Below the pieces are notes generated by a model. That model saw only the letters and a list, made by a program, of their open reading frames with translations, searched no databases and was not told where the DNA came from. Made by a program: the position numbers and the translations under genes. Below are positions 1 to 8,015 of a stretch of 17,849 nt of DNA, piece after piece. Positions within the stretch are counted from its first letter, which is position 1. Each line of letters starts with the position of its first letter. This DNA comes from Multifurca ochricompacta (Eukaryota; Basidiomycota; Agaricomycetes; Russulales; Russulaceae). The stretch spans positions 1 through 17,849 of the forward strand of contig WTXG01000497.1 of assembly GCA_022496185.1 (NCBI GenBank), written 5' to 3'.

Positions 1-941
1 TGGATCTTCCATTTCGGCGGTAATTGCAGTTCATAGGATACGTCTGACAGCTTCCTTATGATCTGAAAGGGGCCATGACGTCGGGGTGCCAACTTGGCCG
101 AGGGGTGTGACGTGTGAATGTTCCTGCCCTCAAGCCACACCCAGTCATTGGTCCGATAAGGTGTGAAAGTGCTTGGTCGTGCGGCTAAAAGCTGTTGCGC
201 CTTCATCAGGTTCTCATTGGCTGATTGCCGTAGCTCTTCCCATTGGTTTATTCGTTCAGTTACTGATGGGACATTGATGGGCTTATCTGCCCATGTGGTA
301 CGTGGGGTCCAGCCCATGATGAGAGAGAAAGGGGTGGCTTTTGTTGTTCCATTAGGCCAGGAGTTATGAGCGAATTCCGCGGTCGATAGCCATTCTGCCC
401 AGTCGTCTTGTCTGCCGTTACACCAAAACCGGAGGTATTGTTCCAACCATTGGTTTGTTCGTTCAGACTGTCCGTCTGTCTGTGGGTGGTATGCCGTCGA
501 GATATTCTGTGTGATGTCCAATGTTTTGCATAGGGCCTTCGCAAATGCCGATGTAAAACGAGTATCTCGGTCAGAGATGATCTTTTTGGGGGAGTCCGTA
601 GTGACGGTACACGTGGTCCAGATATAGTTTCGCCACTCCTTGGGCTGTGATAGTTTCATTACAGGGAATGAAGAGGGCCGCCTTGGAGCAGTCATGGTCC
701 GTGATTGTAAGGATCGTGTCAAAGCCTTGTGACTCGGGCAGCTTGACAATAAAGTCCATGGCAATAGTCTGGAAGGGAGTTGACGAGTGGGGGTGATGGG
801 ATGCATTGGCGGGACTTTTGGGTGTGTGTTCACCTTGTTTGCTTGGCACGCTGCGCATCCTTGTATGTAGCTCTCGATGTCCTTTTTCATATTGGGCCAC
901 CAATAGTCTCTCTTGGCCAGGGCGTAGGTGTTGGCGATGCC
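1..941 (-). pseudogene. pol: Ty3/gypsy integrase, three frame changes, runs off left edge
   Basis: Integrase homology continues from the pol frame but in three further pieces: about 941-786 (second half of the H2C2 zinc region, with CAAC), about 786-592 (core start, MDFIVKLP with the first catalytic Asp, through YRHYGLP), and about 590 to 1. The last piece is open to the window edge and carries SDRDTRF (second Asp), QSERTN (the Glu) and near the edge RRHGPF, the GPY/F module. The third change is at a run of five G (588-592), which looks one base too long. No stop interrupts the last piece; it has no early ATG and is easily missed. The catalytic residues fall on both sides of a break, so this copy cannot make an intact integrase by ordinary translation unless the indels are sequencing errors. 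Confidence 0.85.
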
Positions 942-3196
942 TGGATGCCAGCAGAGGGAAGATCGTGATGAAAATGGATCACCCCCCTCTTAATGTTGTC
1001 ACCACCGGTGACAACGAGTCGATCCCCATCTTTCCACCAAAGGCCGCTGATTTTCTTCAAATTGTGAGCGTCGGCCCATGAAGAGCACAGGTCTTGGTTC
1101 ATGTTTTGGGAGACCTGTGCCCAAAGATCCATGTCATGGAGACTAACGACGGCCGATTTGGCAAACACCTCCTCTGGGAGGACAGTGATGTCGTTATTGT
1201 CATCCTCCCCTGTATGCATGTCTGGTCTACACGACAGTGCGTCTGCTCTAGCGTTCTGACTCCCGGCGATATGTTTTAGTGTGAAGTTGTACTCTTCTAA
1301 CTCCAGGACCTCCCGTGCCACACGTCGACTGATTTTATGGGGTTCCTTCCAATATAGTAGGTTGGAATGGTCAGTGTGGATGATGGTCTTGTGGGGGGTT
1401 CCTGCCAGGTAAGGTCGCCAGTGTCGTAATGCCTTGACTATGGCCAAGAGCTCCCTATCCCAGATGTCGTAGTTCCTTTCAGCTGGGGAGAAGGTCTCGG
1501 AGTAATATGCCACTGGGTGAAGCACTTGTGCGGCGTCTCTTTGGTACAATACTGCCCCATTCGCGAAGTGTGAGGCGTCCACTTCTACTTCAAAGGGGTG
1601 GCCTAGGTCTGGCTGGATAAGCACTGGTTCCGAGCCGACAAGGTCCCTAATCCGTTCAAATGCCTGTTGCTGTGCGACATCCCAATGCCATGATACATCC
1701 TTTTTCAGCAGATCATTCAATGGTCGTGCTATGCCTGAGAATCCCTTGACGAACCGCCGGTAAAAGTTACAAAATCCAATGAACGATCGGACATCTTTGA
1801 CGCAGGTCGGCATGGGCCACTCCCGGATTCCTTGTACTTTAACAGGATCCATGCGTACTTGTCCTCCTTCCAAAATGACCCCTAGGTACTCGACACTCCG
1901 CTGTTCGAAGGAGCATTTGGCGGGTTTGAGATAGAGGTCATGTTCATGCAGTATATCCAGCACCTGATGCACGCGCCTTCGGTGATGGTCCAAGTTGTCT
2001 GGGGTGGCTACCAAGATGTCATCCATATAAACCACCACTTCCCCTGTGAGAATGAGGTCGCGGAAGATGTGATTCATCATCGACTGGAATGTCGCCGGCG
2101 AGTTCGTAAGACCAAAGAACATAACATTGGGTTCAAACAACCCTTGGTTTGTTTTGAACGCCGCCTTGCACTGGTCACCTTCCTTGATTCTGACATTGTT
2201 GTAACCCCATCGCACATCCATTTTTGAGAAGAGGGACTTATCCCTCATGGTATCAATAAGCTCAGAAATGAGCGGCAGGGGGTAGGCATTTTTCACGGTA
2301 TAGGCATTGATTCGCCGGTAATCCTGAACGGGCCGCAGCTTGCCATCCTTCTTTTTGATGAAGAAGAAGGGCGAGGCGTACTGCGACTTGGATGGGCGAA
2401 TGTATCCTTTTGCCAGATGTTCTTCAAGGAATTCAGTCAGTGCCGCCTGCTCGGACTGGGATAGTGGATAGATTTTGCAATCTATTGCTGTTGGCGTATC
2501 AGGGAGGAGGTCTATGGCGTGGTCCCATGGTCTGGAGGGTGGAAAACGCTGGGACTCCTCCTCAGAGAACACCTTCCAATGCCGATGATAGGTGCTCGGC
2601 ACCACATCGCTGTATGTTTTCTCTGTCTGCCCTTGTATTGCCTTTTGGGCCAGTTCTGACGCCTTAGTAACATAACAACGTCCTGGGTCTTCTTCTCCTG
2701 TACTCATGGCTTTGATTGTTGGATGTCTGACTGCATAATCATAGCCTATTGACGTGATGATGGTAGGATATGAGTCTTTATCCATCGTTGCGTCAGCCCA
2801 GTTGATCTTGGGTTCGAACGCAGCGAGCCACGGGTATCCCAGGATAAGATCTTCGTCTCCTAGATCCGTAATTAGGAAACGAATATTCCTTGTGATTTCT
2901 CCAACTTGGACCTTCAGATCCGTGTAATGAGTGATCTTTCCAGCACGATTGGCCGTCCCATCGATATTCCAGATATTTTTTTCCTGGGGAAGTGCCAGCT
3001 GTCCCAAACCCATTGTTCTAATCAATCGTGGGTGAATGAAATTGTCCGTGGCTCTGGAGTCCACTAAAATGTCTCGATCGGCCGTCCTCTGTGTAGTTTC
3101 AAAATGGACTGGTATTTTTAATGATTTGAACCGACTAGCATACACAGAGGTAACATGGAGTGCTCGTGCCCAGGCCGATGGGTTTGAGCCTAACAA
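887..3196 (-). CDS. pol: Ty3/gypsy Pol: protease, reverse transcriptase, RNase H
   Basis: The 769-codon frame lies in the -1 frame relative to gag and overlaps its end, so it would be made by frameshifting; no ATG opens it. The retropepsin motif is at residues 46-49 but reads DSRA rather than DSGA. RT follows, with the YPLP motif, LF-S-K-D and the catalytic YMDD at 390-393 (2029-2018). RNase H has the D of VDASHF, the E of DRELLAI and the D of HTDHSNL. The last 18 or so residues, after about base 941, are out of frame: the integrase H2C2 region starts there and a one-base change shifts it into another frame. I read the protein as intact through RNase H except for the protease change, and broken in integrase. 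Confidence 0.92.
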   Translation of the reverse strand: MLGSNPSAWARALHVTSVYASRFKSLKIPVHFETTQRTADRDILVDSRATDNFIHPRLIRTMGLGQLALPQEKNIWNIDGTANRAGKITHYTDLKVQVGEITRNIRFLITDLGDEDLILGYPWLAAFEPKINWADATMDKDSYPTIITSIGYDYAVRHPTIKAMSTGEEDPGRCYVTKASELAQKAIQGQTEKTYSDVVPSTYHRHWKVFSEEESQRFPPSRPWDHAIDLLPDTPTAIDCKIYPLSQSEQAALTEFLEEHLAKGYIRPSKSQYASPFFFIKKKDGKLRPVQDYRRINAYTVKNAYPLPLISELIDTMRDKSLFSKMDVRWGYNNVRIKEGDQCKAAFKTNQGLFEPNVMFFGLTNSPATFQSMMNHIFRDLILTGEVVVYMDDILVATPDNLDHHRRRVHQVLDILHEHDLYLKPAKCSFEQRSVEYLGVILEGGQVRMDPVKVQGIREWPMPTCVKDVRSFIGFCNFYRRFVKGFSGIARPLNDLLKKDVSWHWDVAQQQAFERIRDLVGSEPVLIQPDLGHPFEVEVDASHFANGAVLYQRDAAQVLHPVAYYSETFSPAERNYDIWDRELLAIVKALRHWRPYLAGTPHKTIIHTDHSNLLYWKEPHKISRRVAREVLELEEYNFTLKHIAGSQNARADALSCRPDMHTGEDDNNDITVLPEEVFAKSAVVSLHDMDLWAQVSQNMNQDLCSSWADAHNLKKISGLWWKDGDRLVVTGGDNIKRGVIHFHHDLPSAGIQASPTPTPWPRETIGGPI

Positions 3197-4713
3197 AAAT
3201 CCTTTTTCGCAAACGCCTTCTCCACTAAGATGGCGCGCACTTCCTCGCTTTCCTTCATCATATTAGCCCATATGTCCTGAGCTTTCTCCTCTTTCGATCG
3301 TTTGTCCACAGTAGGTGGGTTGTTCTGAACGGGGGTTTCGGCTGTGGTGGTTGCCGCGGCGACACGCACCCCTTTCTTGGGGCAATCTCGGGACATATGC
3401 CCTAGCGCTCTACAGCGGAAGCATCGTCCTTCCTTCATCAACGTCTGTCGCTCATCTTCCGTGAGTGCTGCCCGGGCTCTGGCTCGGTCCGCAGAGGTGT
3501 CCATAGCGTTTGGATCCTTCTGGGCATGCTGGGCAGGTTTTACTCCGAAAGCCGTTTTCCATTGATCTCGCGTCTTTCCTCTCTTCGTATCAACCCCAAA
3601 GCGTGTTTGGAAGTCGAGATAATCCTGTTGCTGCTGTCGAGCAGCATCGACCCAAGTATCCCAGTCGTGAGGATGGTGGAATTGTATAATGTTTTTGACT
3701 AAAGGGTTGGGTAGCCCTTGCGAGAAGAGGTCTGATGTAGCCTCCTCATCCGTGTCGTAGCCAGCTCTGTTGGCCAGGCTTCTGAACTTGGCGACGTAGG
3801 CATCTAATTCGCCCTTCTCCATTCTGAGAGATTTCAACTCTCGGGCTGCCTTCTGCTTGGCTTGCCCGTCGGTGAAGGCGTTTTTGAACCTTTCGGCGAT
3901 GGTCTCCCAAAGACCCTCGCTTGTGGTACGACGTCCGCTCTCCACTTGCTCGTTCAACCACTCCAACTGCTCCATGGTCCAGTCATCCACCGCGTCCCCT
4001 CTGATCAAGGAAAGGAACAGATTGGCACGCTGGAATGGATTGACGATCTGTGGGACATCATGGTTGAAGTTCTTGAACGTCGTGAACTCCAACATGAACT
4101 TTTTGCTCTGCGAGCGATCCCCAGTGAACGTTTGGGGTAAGACTCCAGACAGACGTCCAGAGGGGGGGGGAATGTTTGGTGGTGGTACCACAGGGACTGG
4201 CGGGGCAGGGTCTGGGAGTTGGGCGGCAATGGTGGACATTTTCTGGTAGAATGGGGTGACGGTGTTGGCAGATTGTATAGAGATCTGGGGAGTTGTCAAA
4301 GCAGGGGCTCTGAACGTGACAACTTCGGGTGCAACTGGGGCTGTAGACGATGCTAATACCAGTGCTTCTTCGCTTTGTTCTTCTACGTACTCTTCTGGTT
4401 CAGAGTCCGTGACAATGGCCGGGGGATTTTCTCTCCACGGGCCAAGTCCAAATTCGGGTGGGGCAGGTCTAGTTGTGACCCAAGAGTTTCGACTGTCCGA
4501 GTATCGGATACAATACCAAACTCTTTTCTCGTCGTCGTATTCTACCGGTTGGTATCTTCCGTCGTGATAGACGTAGTATCCAAACTCGGACTCAAAATCT
4601 TTCCAGGCGGCAGAGCCAAGTACTTGCTGTGAAAGATTATTCTCGTCTCTGCGTTCGATAAGTTCTTCGCGGAAGAGGGTCTGACTGCGGCTGGAAGCCA
4701 CTGTGAGAGACAC
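3190..4713 (-). CDS. gag: Ty3/gypsy Gag
   Basis: This is the structural protein that would form the particle and bind element RNA. The frame is open for 507 codons. Residues about 225-345 look like a Retrotrans_gag domain, followed by a basic region and one CCHC zinc knuckle, C431-x2-C434-x4-H439-x4-C444 (CFRCRALGHMSRDC). The N-terminal third is rich in acidic and aromatic residues and the middle is Pro-rich. There is no ATG at the front: the frame opens after a TAA at 4725-4723, the first usable codon is GTG at 4713, and the first in-frame ATG is codon 159 (4239). The true start is therefore unresolved. The 3' end overlaps pol by 7 nt in a different frame. Length and domains are normal for the family and no stop interrupts it. 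Confidence 0.9.
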   Translation of the reverse strand: MSLTVASSRSQTLFREELIERRDENNLSQQVLGSAAWKDFESEFGYYVYHDGRYQPVEYDDEKRVWYCIRYSDSRNSWVTTRPAPPEFGLGPWRENPPAIVTDSEPEEYVEEQSEEALVLASSTAPVAPEVVTFRAPALTTPQISIQSANTVTPFYQKMSTIAAQLPDPAPPVPVVPPPNIPPPSGRLSGVLPQTFTGDRSQSKKFMLEFTTFKNFNHDVPQIVNPFQRANLFLSLIRGDAVDDWTMEQLEWLNEQVESGRRTTSEGLWETIAERFKNAFTDGQAKQKAARELKSLRMEKGELDAYVAKFRSLANRAGYDTDEEATSDLFSQGLPNPLVKNIIQFHHPHDWDTWVDAARQQQQDYLDFQTRFGVDTKRGKTRDQWKTAFGVKPAQHAQKDPNAMDTSADRARARAALTEDERQTLMKEGRCFRCRALGHMSRDCPKKGVRVAAATTTAETPVQNNPPTVDKRSKEEKAQDIWANMMKESEEVRAILVEKAFAKKDFC

Positions 4714-4718
4714 GACTT
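4708..4718 (-). other. primer-binding site, probably self-primed
   Basis: Two bases after the LTR end the minus strand reads AAGTCGTGTCT. This is the exact reverse complement of AGACACGACTT at 4954-4944, the predicted 5' end of the same transcript. It does not begin with TGG, as most sites pairing with a tRNA 3' CCA end do. In the Schizosaccharomyces element Tf1 the first 11 nt of the RNA fold back onto such a site to prime reverse transcription. The match and position are seen; the mechanism is inferred. The site overlaps the GTG that opens the gag frame. Confidence 0.7.
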
Positions 4719-4720
4719 GA

Positions 4721-5306
4721 TGTTACGTCCAGTGTGAGACGTTCTGCACGACTTGTGCGACAGCGTTGTACGTTTGTTCAGATAAGAGATCAATAAGACC
4801 TCTTGGAGTTCGAATGTATGAGTCAAAGTCAATCGGGGCTGCTCCTGAGTGACAATGTTGAGCGGAAAGTGCCGAAAGCACTGAGATGATCGAGTCAAGG
4901 AGTTCAAGGGAGAGTCCAGAAGACAAACACCGATGTATTCAATAAGTCGTGTCTAAGGTCTACAGTGTAGCTAAGACGGACTTATATACGTAAAGGACGG
5001 GCGTCTATAGATAAGGATATCGGAGTCAGGTGGGCCCAAAGATACGAAAGCGGATGGCGTAAAGCCTGGCTTCTGATAGGGAATTAAGTAAATGTCCGGT
5101 CGTAAAGATAAGAAGATAACAGATAAGAAGGTAAACATAACCAAGCAGTAAGCAAACATGTCCAAACAACGGTCACGGGGATGGAAGTAGCGCATGTGAG
5201 GGGTCCCAGGAGGGAGACGTAATGAGGAAGTGAAGGGTTGGTGGACGAGTGGGGTCTTGGTTGGGAAGCGTGAAGAAAATAGGGCTGCTAGGCCCTGTTC
5301 GTAACA
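4721..5306 (-). repeat. 5' LTR of the gypsy element (586 bp)
   Basis: The repeat is bounded by TGTTACG and CGTAACA, perfect 7-bp inverted ends with the usual TG...CA. Read on the minus strand it has a TATATAAG box (4988 to 4981), a predicted RNA start at 4954, and ends directly before the primer-binding site and gag. It is homologous along most of its length to the LTR at 16062-16654, roughly three quarters identical by eye. The matching 3' LTR is outside the window, so the ends rest on the terminal inverted repeat and on that homologue. Confidence 0.9.
4944..4988 (-). promoter_or_regulatory. LTR promoter: TATA box and predicted RNA start
   Basis: TATATAAG reads 4988 to 4981 on the minus strand. 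The 11-mer AGACACGACTT begins at 4954, 34 nt from the first T of the box, a normal TATA-to-start distance. The start site is inferred from this spacing and from the 11-mer being complementary to the primer-binding site. The other three LTRs of this family in the window keep the same box and the same 34-35 nt spacing. Confidence 0.7.
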
Positions 5307-5329
5307 CACAATTGCCCCAAACAACATTC

Positions 5330-7127
5330 ATGTCTCCATCCAGTGTCCATACCTCTGCCGCCATTGATGCGTTTCCCCTACTTTCTCCTTTGCATCCTCC
5401 TTCTCGCCCACTATCTCCTGTTAACTATGATGCAACCACCAAAGTGGCTGAAGGGATCAGAACCACTGATGTCAACAAAGATTTTAATTTGCCCAAACAT
5501 CCTCACCCCAACGACTTGATCGATGTCGACTTCGGTGACAAGGCCCCAGAGTTCCCGTTCTTTCCAAATAACCTGAGCTCTCAGTTCTACTTCCCACTCA
5601 TGATCCCAATGTCTAGGAATGATGGCACCACTGAAGTGGCCAAGTACATCTATTACACTAACGAAGGTATGGATGTAGCTGGGTGTCTGGAAAAAGGAGG
5701 GCCAGTCTATGGGGCCCCAGTGTATCTAGAAGAGAAGAAAGTCGACCAACTCCACTATGTCTTGGGGCCGGAGCACTTGCAGCACTTGTCAGCTCACGAC
5801 CCACGTGCCTTTGCAATTAATGAAGTACTCTGAGATTTACCTATGCCGCGGTTGACTGCCAAAATTGCACGGCTGTGCAAGTTCCAGGTGCTCAGGGACA
5901 ACTTAGAGATGCAACATTGGGACTATGAATGGCAGATGGTAAGGATCAACCAGGGAGTCTTTGACATAGAGTTGCACCTGGCCGGCATTAGGACGTGACT
6001 GGAACTTGGAGAGGCGTACCAAGTTATATCCAAACAGTATGCAGACATTTTTGCCTGACCCCTTCCTCATTGCCACCTCAACCTCACACCCCGGCTCAAC
6101 CCACATGCCTTTGAAATGCCACACCTGCATGAAAATCCCAACAGTAAGCTTTGCTGGCGCTGCAGCAGCAAGTATCACCTTAGCTGGTGCTGCCCCACTG
6201 TTATGCTCAGAGGGGTGTATGCAGTCGAGTGTGGGCAGCTAGGTCACAGAGACAAGGTTGGGACGATCTTGGGTCGATGCAGAAGACAATAAGTCCAACG
6301 CAGGGTCTACCAGAGTCACAGGCTCAGTGTACAAATTACAGAGGATGAGTACCAAAGGGATGAGTTCGGGTGGTGAGATGCAAGGAAGGAAGTAAAGGTC
6401 CACAAGGCTTCTGATTGACACAAAAGCTCAAGATGGGGAACCATCTGAGTGAGACTAGCTAGGGTATATATACATGCTGGACTAGCTTAGTCATCAGGGT
6501 TCTTATCTGTCTATCTAAGCACTGTGGTTCTGGACGTGTGACTATGGAACCTTCCATCAGAACCAGCACCACCATCTTCCCACATCAACTAAGGTTCAGG
6601 GTCCTTCTGTACACAAGGCATCAAACCTTACTGTCACGTGATCTGCTTCTGTACCTCATGCCATATCTGTCTTCTGGACTTCAGCGTGGGACATCATGAC
6701 TAAGCCGGCAATGTCCTTGCGGACCCCGCGCAGCTACTGTCACTGCTTGTGTGTCCCCCACGTCTTGCCATCTGTCGGGTACGCTGGGTAGGTTGTGACA
6801 CCCACGGCCAAGAAGTGATGTCAACACTGCCAAAGCACCTCGCATTGGAGTTGGCAATGTTTATTCTGATGACTTATGCAGGCCCCTACCATCCAGAATC
6901 CATCAGGATGGTGCAGCAAATGTCTCTCCCACAATGCCAGACACCGAGAGATCGACTGTCATGTTTACGATGGCTGCTTTTGCTGTGGGAGACGAGGGCC
7001 CTACAGTTTTCTACGAACACATGTTTGCCCCACAGATGAAGAGAAGGAGAACTACAATGCAGATCACTATGCCATAGCCGACAACTACCTTTCCCTGGTT
7101 CAGGATGACAATGGTATGCTGCTCTAG
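5330..7127 (+). pseudogene. Gag-like zinc-knuckle protein of copy 1, broken
   Basis: The start is the ATG at 5330, the first after the antisense LTR. The frame is open for 167 codons to a TGA at 5831, but homology to the minus-strand copy continues past it in the same frame through further TGAs at 5996 and 6056. It reaches CCHC knuckle 1 at 6152-6193 (CWRCSSKYHLSWCC), is split by the solo LTR, and resumes at 6806 with knuckle 2 at 6819-6860 (CQHCQSTSHWSWQC). The end is a Cys-rich region and an acidic tail (LVQDDN) with a TAG at 7125. The N-terminal part has conserved EFPFFPNN, GMDVAGC and PVYGAPVYLEE motifs that I cannot assign to any family. Knuckles of this spacing bind nucleic acid in retroviral-type Gags, so a nucleocapsid role is inferred. 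Confidence 0.75.
6199..6800. repeat. solo LTR (602 bp) inside the gag-only gene
   Basis: The ends are TGTTATG and TTGTGACA (TG...CA). It is flanked by perfect 5-bp duplications CCCAC at 6194-6198 and 6801-6805. Removing it with one duplication brings the gene of copy 1 back into register with copy 2, which independently fixes the boundaries. It has a TATATATA run at 6463-6470. Its distance from the right end (330 bp) resembles the family at 4721 and 16062, but I do not see their 11-mer after it, so orientation and family are left open. Confidence 0.85.
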
Positions 7128-7144
7128 CTGGCTCTGCTAGGACT

Positions 7145-7158
7145 TAGAGAGGGGGTAA
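7145..7158 (+). other. polypurine tract before 3' LTR
   Basis: TAGAGAGGGGGTAA directly precedes the TG of the LTR at 7159. The other gag-only copy has AGAGGGGGTGA at the same place. In LTR retrotransposons such a tract survives RNase H and primes plus-strand synthesis. Confidence 0.75.
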
Positions 7159-7754
7159 TGTTATGAACCCCACTGCGTCGTCTCTTTTCCACTTTCTTCT
7201 TCACGTGATGTGCTGTTTGGCCTTGTTACCCTCTGTTGATCACGTTTATGGCTTCCTTTGTACATATTTGTTTCTTATCTCTGACTCATGCTGTGCTTAT
7301 CTGTGACTCATATCTTACATATGGACACTTACGTATTTTCCCACCAGAATCACGACTATACTGGATTCGTCTACATATATTCTCACCTGGCCCACCCCGA
7401 CTCCATTCCTCATATGGATAGATTACAACTTTGTTGATACACCAAGTACAATACTCCGATTTAGACTCTGACTCTGTTACATATATAAGACCTATGTAGA
7501 TAGCCCTGTATGGCTCAGACTCGACTTCTTAATCAACTTGGTGCATTACCTTCTGGGTGATCTCTAAAGACCCGACTCTTGAATTGTCTCAGTGCTTCTG
7601 GCACTCTTCCACTCACCGATACCAAGGGATTAGCTCCTTTGTATCAACTCTTCACCCAATCCCCATGTACTTGAAAGACAGTACACACTTGACTTTGTAG
7701 TTTCGCTATGTGACTTGTCACATGTCGTGCTGAATGCCTGCACCAGGTGTTACA
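7159..7754 (+). repeat. 3' LTR of gag-only copy 1 (596 bp)
   Basis: It starts TGTTATGAACCC after the polypurine tract and ends GTGTTACA. It is homologous over its full length, and equal in length (596 bp), to the solo LTR at 8826-9421. Parts of it, including the promoter and a 32-nt identical block at 7584-7615, match the LTR at 16062-16654. No primer-binding site follows it, so it is not a 5' LTR. The flank at 7755-7759 is CAAAG and plus-strand copia sequence follows. Confidence 0.88.
7482..7527 (+). promoter_or_regulatory. LTR promoter: TATA box and predicted start 11-mer
   Basis: TATATAAG is at 7482-7489 and AGACTCGACTT at 7517-7527, 35 nt from the first T of the box. The same pair is found in the gypsy LTR, where the 11-mer pairs with the primer-binding site. 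Confidence 0.6.
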
Positions 7755-8015
7755 CAAAGGTATCAAGGAGGGTAGAGTCCTGGGTGTGCAGCAAGAGACG
7801 TCGGGGTCATAGTCTGGGGTATGCGGGCTGCAAGTATCAGGAGGGATCCCAAGGCAGCAAGCCAGGGATGTTGGGTTCACAGTCCTAGGTGCAAAGCCAT
7901 GGACAAAGGGGGTTCAGGTGCCAAAGTGGTCAAGAGATGGGGGTTCAAGGAGGTGGACAGTCAAGAGTGGTGCAAAGGGAAGGGTGCAGTGGGAAGGCAG
8001 AAAAAGAGTAGGGTT
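7755..8015 (+). other. copia-associated stretch of unclear coding content
   Basis: This stretch lies between the LTR at 7754 and the first clear copia homology near 8020. It is G-, A- and K-codon-rich on the plus strand. One frame is open from 7821 into the integrase, but its first 60 or so residues do not resemble the protein expected before the pre-integrase zinc region. It may be a decayed linker with lost frame. I see no other gene in it. Confidence 0.4.

Larger units (their letters stand above)
1..5306 (-). mobile_element. Ty3/gypsy LTR retrotransposon, 5' part, runs off left edge
   Basis: On the minus strand the order is 5' LTR, primer-binding site, gag, then protease, RT, RNase H and integrase, which is the Ty3/gypsy order (integrase last). 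The 3' end and 3' LTR lie left of base 1. The element is antisense to the gag-only copy that starts at 5330 and its LTR ends 23 bp before that start, so it appears to have inserted there. The flank at 5307-5311 is CACAA; the partner duplication is outside the window. Many CpGs remain, unlike the copia and gag-only layers to the right, and the damage seen is single-base indels, so I infer a recent but already defective insertion. Confidence 0.93.
5307..7754 (+). mobile_element. gag-only LTR element, copy 1, 5' end missing
   Basis: A Gag-like gene (5330-7127) is followed after 17 bp by a polypurine tract and then an LTR (7159-7754), so this is the 3' part of an LTR element. Between the gene and the tract there is no room for protease, RT or integrase. 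A related element on the minus strand at the right edge has the same gene, tract and a related LTR. The 5' LTR and primer-binding site are cut off from this copy by the antisense gypsy insertion ending at 5306. A solo LTR splits the gene at 6199-6800. I do not recognise the element as a named family; calling it non-autonomous is inference. Confidence 0.75.

Noticed and set aside
4723..4926. Open frame of 68 codons in the gypsy LTR, in frame with gag but for a TAA
   Set aside because: It opens at TTG, and the homologous part of the 16062 LTR is not open in the corresponding reading I followed, so it is not supported as coding.
5249..5329. N-terminal extension of the gag-like frame upstream of the ATG at 5330
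   Set aside because: It lies mostly inside the antisense gypsy LTR, so the open frame there is chance; the element's own sequence begins at 5307.
6749..7039. Plus-strand ORF overlapping the second zinc knuckle
   Set aside because: It begins inside the solo LTR and is out of frame with the knuckle, which is read in the frame of 6801.
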